From the NCBI RefSeq assembly GCF_003201285.1, contig NZ_QICS01000003.1, forward strand, positions 434,741-498,740: 64,000 nucleotides of DNA, given 5' to 3'. Under the pieces are notes generated by a model. It did no database searches. It was not told the DNA's origin and saw nothing but the letters and a program-made list of their open reading frames with translations. Made by a program: the position numbers and the translations under genes. Source of the stretch: Lachnotalea glycerini. Its GTDB lineage: Bacteria > Bacillota > Clostridia > Lachnospirales > Lachnospiraceae. This document shows positions 1 to 9,500 of the stretch, piece by piece; position 1 is the first letter of the stretch; each line of letters opens with the position of its first letter.

Positions 1-39
1 CTTATTTCTTAGTTACATTATTATTTCAAGGGTGGCTTA

Positions 40-510
40 TCACCAAATTACTATATATATTAAAATACTAATGAACATGGGTAATGTAAAATGAATCGTG
101 TTTGATTTTTCTCTTTCATAGATTTGAAATTTTTTTGTATTGTAAGTTTGGGAAAGATACCGAATTATGTTGTGGAAACAAAAAAAGAAATTTTTATAAA
201 CCAGAATTTTTACGAAAGATATCACAGCACCAATAACAAATGCTGTTATCATACATTTAAGTACTCCCTGTACTCCGATAAAGCCACCTATCACCGCAAA
301 TAGCTTTATGTCACCTGCGCCAATTCCTCCAATTATAAATACTAACAGTAAAATAGCAATGGGAGCTGCTGCTCCTAATAAAAATCCTATGATATTGCCT
401 TTTTTATCCTGAATATAGGGAATAAAAAAACCTAATAATAGTCCTATAATTATTAATTTATTGCTCACCTTACCTGTAGCAAAATCCATAATTAACGCAA
501 TCAATACCAC
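40..510 (-). CDS. A24-type prepilin peptidase-like membrane protein
   Basis: A 156-residue, very hydrophobic protein with about four or five membrane segments. Two aspartates match the aspartyl active site of type IV prepilin peptidases: one in MDFATGKVSN near the N-terminus (compare D..t..IPN) and one in the GAGDIK motif (GxGDxK) near residue 67. It lacks the extra N-terminal methylase region of full-length PilD/ComC, so it resembles short CpaA/TadV forms. It would cleave prepilin-like leader peptides in the membrane. The start is taken as GTG at 510; an in-frame stop at 547-549 bounds any longer version, and no strong ribosome binding site sits close to it, so the N-terminus is uncertain. 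No pilin genes lie nearby in the window. Function by family is fairly sure; substrate unknown. Confidence 0.72.
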   Translation of the reverse strand: MVLIALIMDFATGKVSNKLIIIGLLLGFFIPYIQDKKGNIIGFLLGAAAPIAILLLVFIIGGIGAGDIKLFAVIGGFIGVQGVLKCMITAFVIGAVISFVKILVYKNFFFCFHNIIRYLSQTYNTKKFQIYEREKSNTIHFTLPMFISILIYIVIW

Positions 511-667
511 AAGAGATAATATTAAAAATTTACCAAATAACCACCCCTATCATTCTTTTGTACTTGCTTTAATAAGTGGGAAAATTTAATGCAGACTGCA
601 TTATTGAATTAGGAATTATCCTAAGTACGTTTATTATATTACAGCTTTCTAGATTTGTCTAGTTCTA

Positions 668-713
668 TTTTAAATATTTTATTTTTTATATTTTAAATAT
701 TTTATTTTTTACA
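668..713. repeat. 23-bp tandem duplication at the 3' end of bofA
   Basis: Two adjacent 23-bp AT-rich units (668-690 and 691-713) differ at a single base. The second copy covers the stop codon of bofA. The sequence is T-rich on the plus strand and has no clear hairpin. It is probably a slippage duplication. Confidence 0.6.
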
Positions 714-981
714 GTAATTGAAACAGAGCTATTGCATATACTAAAAGAAAACCTGGTATCCCAAGTAATCCGATTGCTCCAACTGTTCCAAAATTAATGC
801 CAACCATTGCATCAAGACCTTTTTCAATAAAAAGTGAATTTAAAAAATAAATTCCAACGGCACCAAATACCATTCTCAAAATAAAATTAATAATAAATTC
901 CATCCTGATTTTTACAAATACTATAACCAGAACAATAACACACATAACAACCATAAGTAATGCAGCCTGATTAAATTTCAT
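709..981 (-). CDS. bofA: BofA-like pro-sigma-K processing inhibitor
   Basis: A 90-residue protein with two to three membrane segments. The C-terminal half carries the family signature: a GINFGTVGAIGLLGIPGFLL stretch, matching the conserved GxNxxTxxxxGxLGxPG of BofA. In Bacillus, BofA sits in the forespore outer membrane with SpoIVFA/SpoIVFB and holds back activation of sigma-K. The start is set at ATG 981 because AAGGAG lies nine bases upstream; a longer reading frame from TTG 999 would place that ribosome binding site inside the gene. It is divergent from a yaaL-like gene, a pairing also seen (same strand) in Bacillus. Its presence suggests a spore former. Confidence 0.88.
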   Translation of the reverse strand: MKFNQAALLMVVMCVIVLVIVFVKIRMEFIINFILRMVFGAVGIYFLNSLFIEKGLDAMVGINFGTVGAIGLLGIPGFLLVYAIALFQLL

Positions 982-1191
982 ATTAAAGGACTCCTTCAAC
1001 TGATTTATTACATAATAAGTTATAAATAAATATATGACAGTATGTTTAAAATATTACTTTAATGTATATAATTAACATAAGAGAACTATACTAGTAAAAA
1101 GAGGTAATTCGAATAAGCTATGTACTTATTATAATAAGGAGGCTAATTTTATTTAGCTAAATTATGGATTAGGAAAGAAAGCAGGGATAGT

Positions 1192-1464
1192 GTGATTAAA
1201 GATTTTTTTAGTAATATGAAAATGCTACCAGCGATAAAAGATGAATCAGTATCACTTAAAATATATCGCAACAAAGAACATCTTGATTTATTATCCGACT
1301 TAGCCAAGATACAAAATGATTTAGACATTGCATATTCCAATTTTGAGAACGTGGTAGACCCTGATTTGATTGACAGCTGTATTTATGAGCTAAATGCTGT
1401 ACAAAAAAAGTATAAATTTTTATATGAGCGTGTAAAAGAACATGAATTTGAAAATTACACATAA
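1192..1464 (+). CDS. yaaL: YaaL/DUF2508 family protein
   Basis: A small charged, probably helical protein of about 90 residues with the DUF2508 pattern DLDIAYSNFENVVDPDLIDS followed by Y.L.AVQ.KY..L. The biochemical role of this family is unknown. In Bacillus the homologue yaaL is next to bofA, and here it is divergent from bofA, which supports both calls. The start is uncertain: GTG at 1192 is the best in-frame candidate, although a very strong AAGGAGG lies at about 1136-1142 without a standard start at the right distance. Confidence 0.75.
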   Translation: MIKDFFSNMKMLPAIKDESVSLKIYRNKEHLDLLSDLAKIQNDLDIAYSNFENVVDPDLIDSCIYELNAVQKKYKFLYERVKEHEFENYT

Positions 1465-1493
1465 AAAGAATGTGCCAAAAGCACATTCTTTTT
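1463..1493. terminator. Bidirectional rho-independent terminator
   Basis: Perfect 13-bp inverted repeat AAAAAGAATGTGC with a CAAAA loop and T-runs on both strands. It overlaps the yaaL stop and lies just downstream of the convergent fliS-like gene, so it can end both transcripts. Confidence 0.9.
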
Positions 1494-1506
1494 ATGAATA
1501 ATTATA

Positions 1507-1983
1507 CTATACCCGAAAGCCTCTGTTTGAACCTTGATTCGAAAAACTCTCTGTTAACGAACCTTTTCCATAGGTAAGACCTGCATACACTTGCTGCGTA
1601 TTCCCCATTAATACTGGTGAGTCATCTTTCTTTGCAACTTCTGTAAAAGCCTCCAACAGACCTTGAAGCATTCGTCTTATTGCTTCAAAATCCTGTGGTT
1701 TTCTCTTTATAATAGAACGAATCAGAAGCTTGTTCATATATAAATAAAGAGGCATTAATTCAATTGCAATCGGATATTTTGTATCTAATACAGACATTAG
1801 CTCATATACACATGATCTTGCTTTCTTCGTTGCATCCAGAAATTCCTCTATCTCATCTTTCTCATAATATTCAATCGCCTCATTTATGTATTCTATTGTC
1901 ATATCATAGATTACAACAACCAGCGCACTTCGATTACTCTGTGTTATTCTTAATGTAAAATCCGATATTTTATCTTTTTTCAT
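1507..1983 (-). CDS. fliS: FliS-like flagellar export chaperone
   Basis: A 158-residue protein, mainly helical. The segment FTLRITQSNRSALVVVIYDMTIEYINEAI resembles the N-terminal helix of FliS (A.N.I...SP..LI..LYD..I..i..A). FliS binds the C-terminal disordered helix of flagellin in the cytosol and keeps it unfolded until export. The gene starts nine bases after the flagellin stop, so both are surely co-transcribed, which fits a flagellin-specific chaperone. The extra ~30-residue tail (QQVYAGLTYGKGSLTES) is also seen in clostridial FliS-like proteins. The similarity to classical FliS is modest. Confidence 0.72.
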   Translation of the reverse strand: MKKDKISDFTLRITQSNRSALVVVIYDMTIEYINEAIEYYEKDEIEEFLDATKKARSCVYELMSVLDTKYPIAIELMPLYLYMNKLLIRSIIKRKPQDFEAIRRMLQGLLEAFTEVAKKDDSPVLMGNTQQVYAGLTYGKGSLTESFSNQGSNRGFRV

Positions 1984-1992
1984 AATAACCTC

Positions 1993-3516
1993 TTATGATA
2001 ATAATTGCAATACGGTCTGCGGCTTATCGTTTGCCTGAGCAAGTATAGAGGTTCCTGCCTGAGATATCACGTTTAACTTAGTATAATTGGTCATCTCTTC
2101 TGCCATATCAGTATCCATAATTCTAGAATAGGCTTCCTCCAGATTAAGTGAGGTTGTATCAATACTTGATGAAGTTCCCTCTAATCTGTTTTCATAGGTT
2201 CCCACTGTACTTCTGGCAGTCATAATCTTAGATAGTGCACCATCTATTGCATCCAGAGAACGTGTCAGACCTTCCGCTCCAATCATATTAAGATTATCAA
2301 TTCCAAGTGCATTCACAGAAACATCTGGTAATACAATATCAATAGTCTGACCCTGACTGGCACCAACTTGAAGAATCATAGCTCCCATTCCTGTTGCTTC
2401 AATATTTACATCGGCTGAAAGCGTTGAATCATCCGTCATTCTTGTTAATGTATCGCCATCAACAGAAATATTCATTTCAAAGCCATTCCTATCTGTAACC
2501 GTGACATTATCACCGTCTGCGTAATAAGTTGCTGTTTTTGTAAAACCGGAAGTAGTATCCAATGTCACCTCAGCATCCATGCCCACCTGCGATATACTTC
2601 CGCTTGTTGCCAATGCTCCCAGTCCTAAAGCATCCAATAATGCAGTATTATCCGAGGAAATATTGACATGTGTATCCGAGCCGTATTCTTCTGAAACAAA
2701 TAAAAGACTTGTTGATCCATTTGCAAATGAGGTCACTGTATAACCTGCAGAATCAGTGGTATCAGATGTGTATGTGTTAAGAGCTGCAACACTGGAATCC
2801 GCTACAGAGAAAAGATTTACGTCTGCAATTTTGGCCCCGTCTCTAAGCTTTGTATAAACCTCATCTGCTGTATCTCCTTCTTCAATTTCAATGTCTACTC
2901 CATTTATTGTAATAGTACCTGCCTCTGCCGCTGTGACAGGACTTGTGAGATTAACCTTACCAGTCGTTGAAGACGTATTCATCACAATTGCCTTTTCTGG
3001 CGCTTTCGTCACCGTCAGCTTGTAATCCTGAGCTATCACACTCGAAGAATAAGCATCCACTTTAACAGATGGTGAGTCTGTAAATGCCCGGTAAGACAAA
3101 TTTCCATTTAATAATGTCTGCTCATTAAATTCAGTATCGGACACCAGTCGGTCTATTTCTTTTGTTAAGGAATCTACTTCAACCTGAATATTCTCTCTGT
3201 CCTCTTGTGTATAAGTCTCATTTTGAGCTTGAATTGTAAGCTCTCGCATTCTTTGAAGAATTGTATTTATCTCCTCTAATGCTCCATCTGCCGATTCTAA
3301 AACAGATACTCCATCTAATGAATTTTGTGAAGCATTGTCCAGTCCTCTGATTTGATCTCTTAGCTTTTGAGATATAGCAAGACCTGCAGGTGCATCAGAT
3401 GCATTATTAATTTTGTAACCGGATGATAATCTTTCCGTTGATTTTGTTAATTGATTTTCTGTACTTTTTAATTGATTATTTGCAATGATTGCAGATATAT
3501 TATAAGTTAGCTTCAT
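1993..3516 (-). CDS. Flagellin
   Basis: A 507-residue flagellin with intact conserved ends. The N-terminal D0/D1 region (residues ~1-145) has the typical heptad pattern NNQLKSTENQLTKSTERLSSG, then KINNASDAPAGLAISQKLRDQ. The C-terminal D1/D0 (about 410-507) ends in AGTSILAQANDKPQTVLQLLS. The central ~260 residues are rich in Ser/Thr (D2/D3-type surface domain) and offer many O-glycosylation sites. The N-terminus MKLTYNIS differs from the usual MxIxHN. The ribosome binding site GGAGGG is just upstream of ATG 3516. A sigma-28-type promoter precedes it. The fliS-like gene follows; the maf glycosyltransferase and a pseudaminate locus lie upstream. Confidence 0.93.
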   Translation of the reverse strand: MKLTYNISAIIANNQLKSTENQLTKSTERLSSGYKINNASDAPAGLAISQKLRDQIRGLDNASQNSLDGVSVLESADGALEEINTILQRMRELTIQAQNETYTQEDRENIQVEVDSLTKEIDRLVSDTEFNEQTLLNGNLSYRAFTDSPSVKVDAYSSSVIAQDYKLTVTKAPEKAIVMNTSSTTGKVNLTSPVTAAEAGTITINGVDIEIEEGDTADEVYTKLRDGAKIADVNLFSVADSSVAALNTYTSDTTDSAGYTVTSFANGSTSLLFVSEEYGSDTHVNISSDNTALLDALGLGALATSGSISQVGMDAEVTLDTTSGFTKTATYYADGDNVTVTDRNGFEMNISVDGDTLTRMTDDSTLSADVNIEATGMGAMILQVGASQGQTIDIVLPDVSVNALGIDNLNMIGAEGLTRSLDAIDGALSKIMTARSTVGTYENRLEGTSSSIDTTSLNLEEAYSRIMDTDMAEEMTNYTKLNVISQAGTSILAQANDKPQTVLQLLS

Positions 3517-3568
3517 TTTCCCTCCATCTGTACTAATGTACTCTCCTGTATTTTATCATCTGATAAAG

Positions 3569-3596
3569 TTATCGGTTAATCTTTTCTAAAACTTTA
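3569..3596 (-). promoter_or_regulatory. Sigma-28 (SigD/FliA)-type promoter for flagellin
   Basis: On the minus strand the sequence reads TAAAGTTT-N12-ACCGATAA, one spacer base longer than the flagellar consensus TAAAGTTT-N11-GCCGATAA. It lies about 50 bases upstream of the flagellin ATG. It indicates that flagellin is a late flagellar gene with its own promoter, independent of the large gene upstream. Confidence 0.8.
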
Positions 3597-3609
3597 GGAG
3601 CTTTTCCAT

Positions 3610-6600
3610 CTAATTGCTTTGCACCTTCTGCATACTAACCACAAATGCTCTGGCAGTACTATATAAATCCTTTGTACTTGTCTCATTTGTTTGTGCCATT
3701 TCACTGTTTTCCTCATTGAACTTGTTAATGTCTATGCCTTTACTCATAATGTAATCCACCTTATTTAGGGTAAGACCTGCCATTTCAAGCTGTGTTTGAA
3801 GCTCACTTTGATTTTCTTTTAATACATCCAATCCACTTTTGCTATCTGCTGCAATGTATCCTGATGCAGAATTATCCTTTAGGGTAAACTCAGCCGCTGC
3901 CTTTCCCACCAAAGAATTGTCCATTGTTATCGATACCTTGCTTGTGTCTGTTCCACGAATCACAGTCAGATTGATTGACGTTAACTCATCTCCAATTTTT
4001 ATCGGAATTTCATACTTTTCTTCTTTGCTCAAATTTGTTGTAAGCCTAATTTCATTCCTTAAAAGCTTTAATTGTTTTAAATCGATTGATGTTATATCCT
4101 CTTGCTCTGCCTGCTCGTTAATTGCTGCAATTGCAGTGTCTTCAAACTCCTGATAAGCCATATCCATATCCTCTTTCGAGGTAATGGATTTGCTGATATC
4201 TTCTATTGCTTTTGTCAAACTGCTGCTTTCATCTTCCTTTGACAATAGCTTTTTAAACATACTTCCGCGATTGGTAAGCAAGGAGTCCGCTGCTAAAATA
4301 TTCTGTATCGTAACCGGCTGATCAAAGTCAGACAACATTTTAATTACATTGTTTTCTACCTGTGCAGCCTCATTCAAAGTAGATAACTGTTCTGTATAAT
4401 ATTCTTTTGTAAGGCTTGAGTCTTCCTCTGTATTCACAAGCTCATCCACAAACGCCTCCAAAGACATATCTTTAATATTACCATTTTCAAATATTTGTGA
4501 AAGCTTATCCGGCGATATTTCTCTTAATGCCTTGTCAACAAGATTATTATAATATGCTGTCGTTTCTGATTCCTGATTGCTATTTTGACTTTGTCCTGAA
4601 TCATTACTGCCATGAAAAGCCGTTGCCAACTGATCGCTGATAGATGTCGTCTTAAAGGTCAACGCTTCCAACTCTCCAAAGTTATCATCTACTGCCACAT
4701 TGATACCCTTGTTTTTAATATTCCTGACTCCCGTAAGTAGATTATTTAGTGTAATATCAGCATTTTGATTGACTAATGAGCCAATTACCTGTCCATCTGT
4801 TTTTTCTACATTATTAATCAGTCGATACATACCGATGAATGCATCTCGCTCTTCCGAGGTAATCGCATCATTTTTTTCCATTCTCCACAGAAATTCACTA
4901 TATTTTTCCTGCGTCTTATCCTCGCTAAGCTCAGATTTTATTTCGTTAATTTGACTATTTAGCTCATCGATATTTGTGTCTAAAGGATTCATACCGTCTC
5001 GAATCATTTTCAGTACTACATTCGGTGTCAGATTGGAAATTGTATTATTAACAGCTGCATCTGCCGCCTTTACGGCATTGATATTGTCCTCTGTTATTTC
5101 CATACTGTTATAGCCTAAAATTCTGACTGCTCTTTGATTTGACTCGGTTGTTTCAAGTCCCATGTCGTTTAATATATCTTCTACATTCTGAAATGCCTTA
5201 GAAATGTTATCTCCCATATCACTTCTAGGTTTGGTCATTAATGCCTCATAGCTTTGATTTGCAGAATCATAAGTGTTCTTAAGTGCTGTACCGCTTGCAT
5301 GTATTGCATTAATGGTATTCGATACTTCTCCCGATGCCACCTTACCTAATACGGTATTTGGCACATACTTAATATCTGTAAGCTTGGTTGTAATTTCTTT
5401 AAAGGCACTCAAATTGTCATCTGTATCTTCTACGTTACCGTTTTCCAATAATTGTTTATAATAAGAATCCTCTGCATTTTTTAAATCATCAATCAATGCT
5501 TGTAAATCACTTGTTTCAATTGATATTCCCTGCTTAAGAAGCTTATAATTCGCTTCTGTAGTCATCTTGAGTCTGATTTCCTCTAATTGTCTTCTAGCTG
5601 TTATTAAGGAAATATTATCCTCAGTTACCTGAATACTTGACGTACCTGTTTGTGTTTGTGCATTGGACTGGTCAACTTGACCTTTTCCTTCTTCTTGTGC
5701 TGCTGCACTTTCCTGTATCTTTTTCAAATTATTAATGTTGATTGGCAATTCACTTTCTATCACGCTCTTTATATTTTCATCTGTTGTGTTTTGTACCACC
5801 TGATAAGCATCTTCTGCTCTTTGAGTAAGAGAAACATCATCAGAAAGTAGTGCCTGGGCAGGTCTTTTTCCCTCTTGAAGTGCCTGTATAATATTGTCCA
5901 GGACTTCCTCCTGACTGGCCGGCAATGAGATATCCTTTAAGTCTTCATATTGCTGCAAAGAATTCTGTGTTAACGGAAGATGGTTTTCAATCAGCCACTT
6001 TGCATCCGATAACGTATCGTCATTTACTTCTAAGCCCGCACTTTCAATTACCTTACCCATCTGTTCCTTCAAGCTGTCCCAGTTAAATTCATCTGTCGTC
6101 TTACCTACATAACCGCTGCCTTCACTAAAATAACCTGCTCCATATGTACCGCCGCTCACACTGGTTCCACTAAATTCTGCTTTGTAAATATTCTCTATCG
6201 TCGGCGTCAGGTCATTATTAATCATATATTTGGCAGCTCCATCCGAAATCGGATTTAACTGACTGGCTAAATCAAGTGCATCTACTGACTCTTCAACATT
6301 GTCCTGTGTAATTGGAAGATTACTCTCTTTAAGCTTCTTGGCAACCTCATAGGCAGCCGGAGAGTCTCCCGCCACTTTTTTAATCTCTTCTATACTGATG
6401 TCGCCTGTCATTTCATAATCGTCACAATGCGTGGCAAGATAAATTTGAATTTTATCTGTAACAGTAACGATTGTATCTACATCTGTATCCTCCAAATCGT
6501 ATCCTTCTTCATCAAGCTCTGATAAGTCCTTAGACGTGGTTGTGTTGCCAAGAGCAACCAATGCACCCTTTACGAATTCAGATGGCTCTGCCGCTGCCGC

Positions 6601-6783
6601 CTCTTGTATGTCCTCTTGGGTATTATCACCCAGATTAAACAATTGATTTTTACTATTTCCTGAATTAACTTGAAAAGCATCCTGCCCAAACATTTTCTGT
6701 GTTATATTATCAATTGATTTCTGAGTATTCTTAAACTCCAATTTATTACTGATATTATTTAATTCTACATTATTTACGTTCAT
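3610..6783 (-). CDS. Very large repeat protein with FliK-like C-terminus (DUF6240-type, flagellar locus)
   Basis: A 1057-residue acidic protein with no signal peptide or membrane segment. The body holds many degenerate copies of a short unit such as LPITQDNVEES, LTPTIENIYKA, LPLTQNSLQQY, LPININNLKKI and MEITEDNINAV, spaced roughly 40-100 residues apart. This suggests a modular helical rod. The last ~130 residues (about YEIPIKIGDELTSINLTVIRG to GLTLNKVDYIM) follow the beta-rich pattern of the FliK hook-length domain. The start is ATG 6783, preceded by GGGAGG six bases away. The gene lies between maf and flagellin. I recall similar proteins in Lachnospiraceae flagellar loci under DUF6240, but a role as a hook-length or glycosylation accessory protein is only inference. 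Confidence 0.55.
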   Translation of the reverse strand: MNVNNVELNNISNKLEFKNTQKSIDNITQKMFGQDAFQVNSGNSKNQLFNLGDNTQEDIQEAAAAEPSEFVKGALVALGNTTTSKDLSELDEEGYDLEDTDVDTIVTVTDKIQIYLATHCDDYEMTGDISIEEIKKVAGDSPAAYEVAKKLKESNLPITQDNVEESVDALDLASQLNPISDGAAKYMINNDLTPTIENIYKAEFSGTSVSGGTYGAGYFSEGSGYVGKTTDEFNWDSLKEQMGKVIESAGLEVNDDTLSDAKWLIENHLPLTQNSLQQYEDLKDISLPASQEEVLDNIIQALQEGKRPAQALLSDDVSLTQRAEDAYQVVQNTTDENIKSVIESELPININNLKKIQESAAAQEEGKGQVDQSNAQTQTGTSSIQVTEDNISLITARRQLEEIRLKMTTEANYKLLKQGISIETSDLQALIDDLKNAEDSYYKQLLENGNVEDTDDNLSAFKEITTKLTDIKYVPNTVLGKVASGEVSNTINAIHASGTALKNTYDSANQSYEALMTKPRSDMGDNISKAFQNVEDILNDMGLETTESNQRAVRILGYNSMEITEDNINAVKAADAAVNNTISNLTPNVVLKMIRDGMNPLDTNIDELNSQINEIKSELSEDKTQEKYSEFLWRMEKNDAITSEERDAFIGMYRLINNVEKTDGQVIGSLVNQNADITLNNLLTGVRNIKNKGINVAVDDNFGELEALTFKTTSISDQLATAFHGSNDSGQSQNSNQESETTAYYNNLVDKALREISPDKLSQIFENGNIKDMSLEAFVDELVNTEEDSSLTKEYYTEQLSTLNEAAQVENNVIKMLSDFDQPVTIQNILAADSLLTNRGSMFKKLLSKEDESSSLTKAIEDISKSITSKEDMDMAYQEFEDTAIAAINEQAEQEDITSIDLKQLKLLRNEIRLTTNLSKEEKYEIPIKIGDELTSINLTVIRGTDTSKVSITMDNSLVGKAAAEFTLKDNSASGYIAADSKSGLDVLKENQSELQTQLEMAGLTLNKVDYIMSKGIDINKFNEENSEMAQTNETSTKDLYSTARAFVVSMQKVQSN

Positions 6784-6840
6784 ATCTGCCTCCCACACAC
6801 AACACATATTGTGTTCGTCTATGCGGTATATTTCGGCAAG

Positions 6841-8520
6841 TTAATCTTTATTCTTAATAGAAACTTCACTAATTATTTCGTCAAGCTTACACACTCTTGT
6901 TCCTTTCATCCAAGCACCTCCCTCAGTCGCATCGATTATCTCAACCTGACTGACATTCTCTATTCTCTTTTCTATCCACTCCCGATACATTACAAAAAGC
7001 TTGCTTGCATAGACTTGTCCTCCATCAATTGCTTTCACAGGTATCAGTCCCTCGGTGCCCTTGTGCTCACGTCTTGAGGTTCCCGCAGCATGTGCTAGAT
7101 TGTCTGTATAAGCTAAATCAGCCCCTAAAAAAATGACTCTCGAAGCTTTTAACTGTATACTAATATCCAACGCTGTTGTAGTAACAGAACCTCCGGTTTT
7201 ATATAAATTCCAGTGATTTTTCATTGCATATTCTTGCGCTTCTTTAAAATCCTGTTGACAAATCAAATAATGCTCACCTTCATTACGAAGTGCAAATTCA
7301 CGATACGCTGTTGATAAAATAAGCATTGGAACCTGATTATTCTTGACATTGCTAATTTGTCCAATCACTCTTCGATTTGCATCTGAAACAATAATAAAAT
7401 CTGTCTTGATTCCCATATTCTCTAACTTTTTATAAACTGTACCTACTGCCAAAATAATACTGTTAGCAGGCTTTTTTTTAAGTAATTCAATATTTTTATC
7501 AAGGGACGGACCCGCTGCAATGATATAAATATCTTTTCCTTCAAATAAAGGCTCTAACTCATCTATATAGCGCTTACAATACTTTACATTGCTTTTGAAA
7601 TTAGATAGCATTAATTCACCTTGGTTTCGAATTGAACTGTCTACCATAAAGAGCTGCTCAAAACGCCCCCGTATCTTACTGCATCGTATATTCCTGATAG
7701 AAGCATGATGCATAATCACCATTTTATTATCCATATCCACCTGGCTGGCTTCTGCAAATTGTGTATACTCAGGATCATAAAAAATATTAAGGTGCCTGGT
7801 TGATAAATGATTTAAGTTACCGTATCTACAGGCAAGCTTAATGATATTTAAATCACTTTCATATACATCCACATATTCTGCATCCTTATAGTCTAATAAG
7901 GCATTGCTGTTATAAAGTAATTCCATCCCATACAATACATAGTGAGAAATTTGAGGTGTATAATAGGTATCTGCAAAAATTTCTGCGGCATTTTGCGGGT
8001 CATGATTACTGACAAGATAAAATTCTTGATCGTTATGTATTACCTTTATCGTTATCGCTCCGCTTGTAGTCGGTTCTGCTTCATATCCGTCTTGCGGTTG
8101 AGGATTATCTTGTATCAGTCTTGCAAGTTCACTGTTATATTCCTTAAGAAAATCGATATTTTCCTCGAACCTGTCCTCATAGAAAATAACATCCTCTTTT
8201 GATTGTATTACCTCCTGCCACGAAATAATGAGAGGCATAAGTTGAAGTTCTAATAAATCCGGTATCAAAATAAACTCTCTGTTGTCCTGGGCATTAGTCA
8301 AGTTACAAAGTACATTCATAATATCTTTCTCATCTACCGTGAAAATATTTTCATTAAAATATGCCTTGCAACTTATTACTTGTGCAATTGTTTCTGTAAA
8401 TACTTGTATAATATTGGATAATTGCCTAAGACCCATATCAAAGTTTTGCCTACGAAAACCATACACACTTTTCTTGATTGTTGATATCATATATTTATTG
8501 TTATTATATATTTCTTTCAT
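6841..8520 (-). CDS. maf: Maf-type flagellin nonulosonate glycosyltransferase (DUF115/MptE-like)
   Basis: A 559-residue cytosolic protein. The C-terminal half contains the MptE-like/DUF115 domain with YIIAAGPSLDKNIELLK, TDFIIVSDANRR and VIFLGADLAYTDNLAHAAG. Motility accessory factors with this domain transfer pseudaminic or legionaminic acid from the CMP sugar to Ser/Thr of flagellin. The start is ATG 8520 with GGAGG eight bases upstream; a longer TTG frame would put this site inside the gene. Its neighbours are the large flagellar repeat protein and flagellin downstream and a full pseudaminate pathway 4 kb upstream, which strongly supports the glycosylation role. The exact sugar transferred cannot be read from the sequence. 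Confidence 0.87.
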   Translation of the reverse strand: MKEIYNNNKYMISTIKKSVYGFRRQNFDMGLRQLSNIIQVFTETIAQVISCKAYFNENIFTVDEKDIMNVLCNLTNAQDNREFILIPDLLELQLMPLIISWQEVIQSKEDVIFYEDRFEENIDFLKEYNSELARLIQDNPQPQDGYEAEPTTSGAITIKVIHNDQEFYLVSNHDPQNAAEIFADTYYTPQISHYVLYGMELLYNSNALLDYKDAEYVDVYESDLNIIKLACRYGNLNHLSTRHLNIFYDPEYTQFAEASQVDMDNKMVIMHHASIRNIRCSKIRGRFEQLFMVDSSIRNQGELMLSNFKSNVKYCKRYIDELEPLFEGKDIYIIAAGPSLDKNIELLKKKPANSIILAVGTVYKKLENMGIKTDFIIVSDANRRVIGQISNVKNNQVPMLILSTAYREFALRNEGEHYLICQQDFKEAQEYAMKNHWNLYKTGGSVTTTALDISIQLKASRVIFLGADLAYTDNLAHAAGTSRREHKGTEGLIPVKAIDGGQVYASKLFVMYREWIEKRIENVSQVEIIDATEGGAWMKGTRVCKLDEIISEVSIKNKD

Positions 8521-8582
8521 TATTAATGCCTCCAATTCAAGCAGTGTTTTTAACGTAAAATCATATCCTTTTATGTTTATTC

Positions 8583-9470
8583 TTATTCAATATCAAAATC
8601 AAAGTAGGTATCTGGATATGGTTCATTTCTTAACTGGAAATGCCACCATTCTGTTCGAATGGAATCAAAACCTGCTTCATCCATAATATTTCTTAAATAT
8701 TGCCGATTGTTATGCTGACTCTCTGTTATTTGATTTGTATCGTAATTAGATATGGTATCAAGCAAGTCAAAATATCCTCCCATATCAATTTCATTATCAT
8801 TTTCATCCAAAATTGTCAAATCTATTGTACTGCCTCTGGAATGCCTTGATTTTTTAGAGATATATCCATCCTGAAACAAGATCGATTTTTCCATGGCTGG
8901 ATAAAATGTCTCCTTTGTACTTGCATCATCTGTCTGCGCCCATCTCACAAAACAATCGACTGCCTTTTGAGGTCGATAAGCATCATAGATTTTGATATGA
9001 TACCCATCCTCTGCTAAACGATTTGCGGCTGCCTTGAGTGCATTTGCCGCCTCACTGGTCAATATTGCAAGTGGTGCAATATAGCCATCAATTTTTTCTC
9101 CTACGAAATTATAGTCCGTATAGTATCGAATCTCTAATTCTGCCGATGGTATCACATCATCCACATATACAAAACCTTCCGGTAGATTATATTTCTTAGC
9201 GACCGTTTCTTTTTCACTTTCTTGCGTTTCCTGCTTTATTTGGCTGTCATCGTTTGTTTGATTTTCTAAGCTTGTTGTGTTTTCATGTAAATCATTCGTT
9301 TCTTCACTCACTGCCTGTGTCACATCTTCTTGTGTTAAATCTGTTTCTTCACTACCGCTGTCGATTTGAACTTCACTTGAACTGGTTTGCTTTTCATTAC
9401 TTAAATCTACCTTTCCACAACCGGTCAGCAAAAGCGCACAAAGCATTAAATACGTATATCGCCGAAACAT
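8583..9470 (-). CDS. Lipoprotein D-Ala-D-Ala dipeptidase (VanX/DdpX-like, peptidase M15D)
   Basis: A 295-residue lipoprotein: signal peptide with lipobox LLTGC (lipidated Cys near residue 18), a ~75-residue Ser/Thr/Glu-rich linker, then a M15D zinc peptidase. Catalytic features are visible: SRHSRGSTID (SxHxxGxxxD, zinc His and Asp) and EWWHF (catalytic Glu and zinc His). The arginine of YDAYRPQ is also in place. It would cleave D-Ala-D-Ala outside the membrane, as in peptidoglycan recycling. It is not by itself evidence of vancomycin resistance, as no vanH/vanA or VanRS genes are nearby. It starts 30 bases after the SNF2 gene and may be co-transcribed with it. Confidence 0.85.
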   Translation of the reverse strand: MFRRYTYLMLCALLLTGCGKVDLSNEKQTSSSEVQIDSGSEETDLTQEDVTQAVSEETNDLHENTTSLENQTNDDSQIKQETQESEKETVAKKYNLPEGFVYVDDVIPSAELEIRYYTDYNFVGEKIDGYIAPLAILTSEAANALKAAANRLAEDGYHIKIYDAYRPQKAVDCFVRWAQTDDASTKETFYPAMEKSILFQDGYISKKSRHSRGSTIDLTILDENDNEIDMGGYFDLLDTISNYDTNQITESQHNNRQYLRNIMDEAGFDSIRTEWWHFQLRNEPYPDTYFDFDIE

Positions 9471-9500
9471 CTTATATCACTCCCTATCTTCATAAACAAT

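Noticed and set aside
8583..9470. Vancomycin-resistance gene cluster
   Set aside because: Only a VanX-like lipoprotein is present; no vanH, ligase, or VanR/VanS. A chromosomal dipeptidase is the simpler reading.
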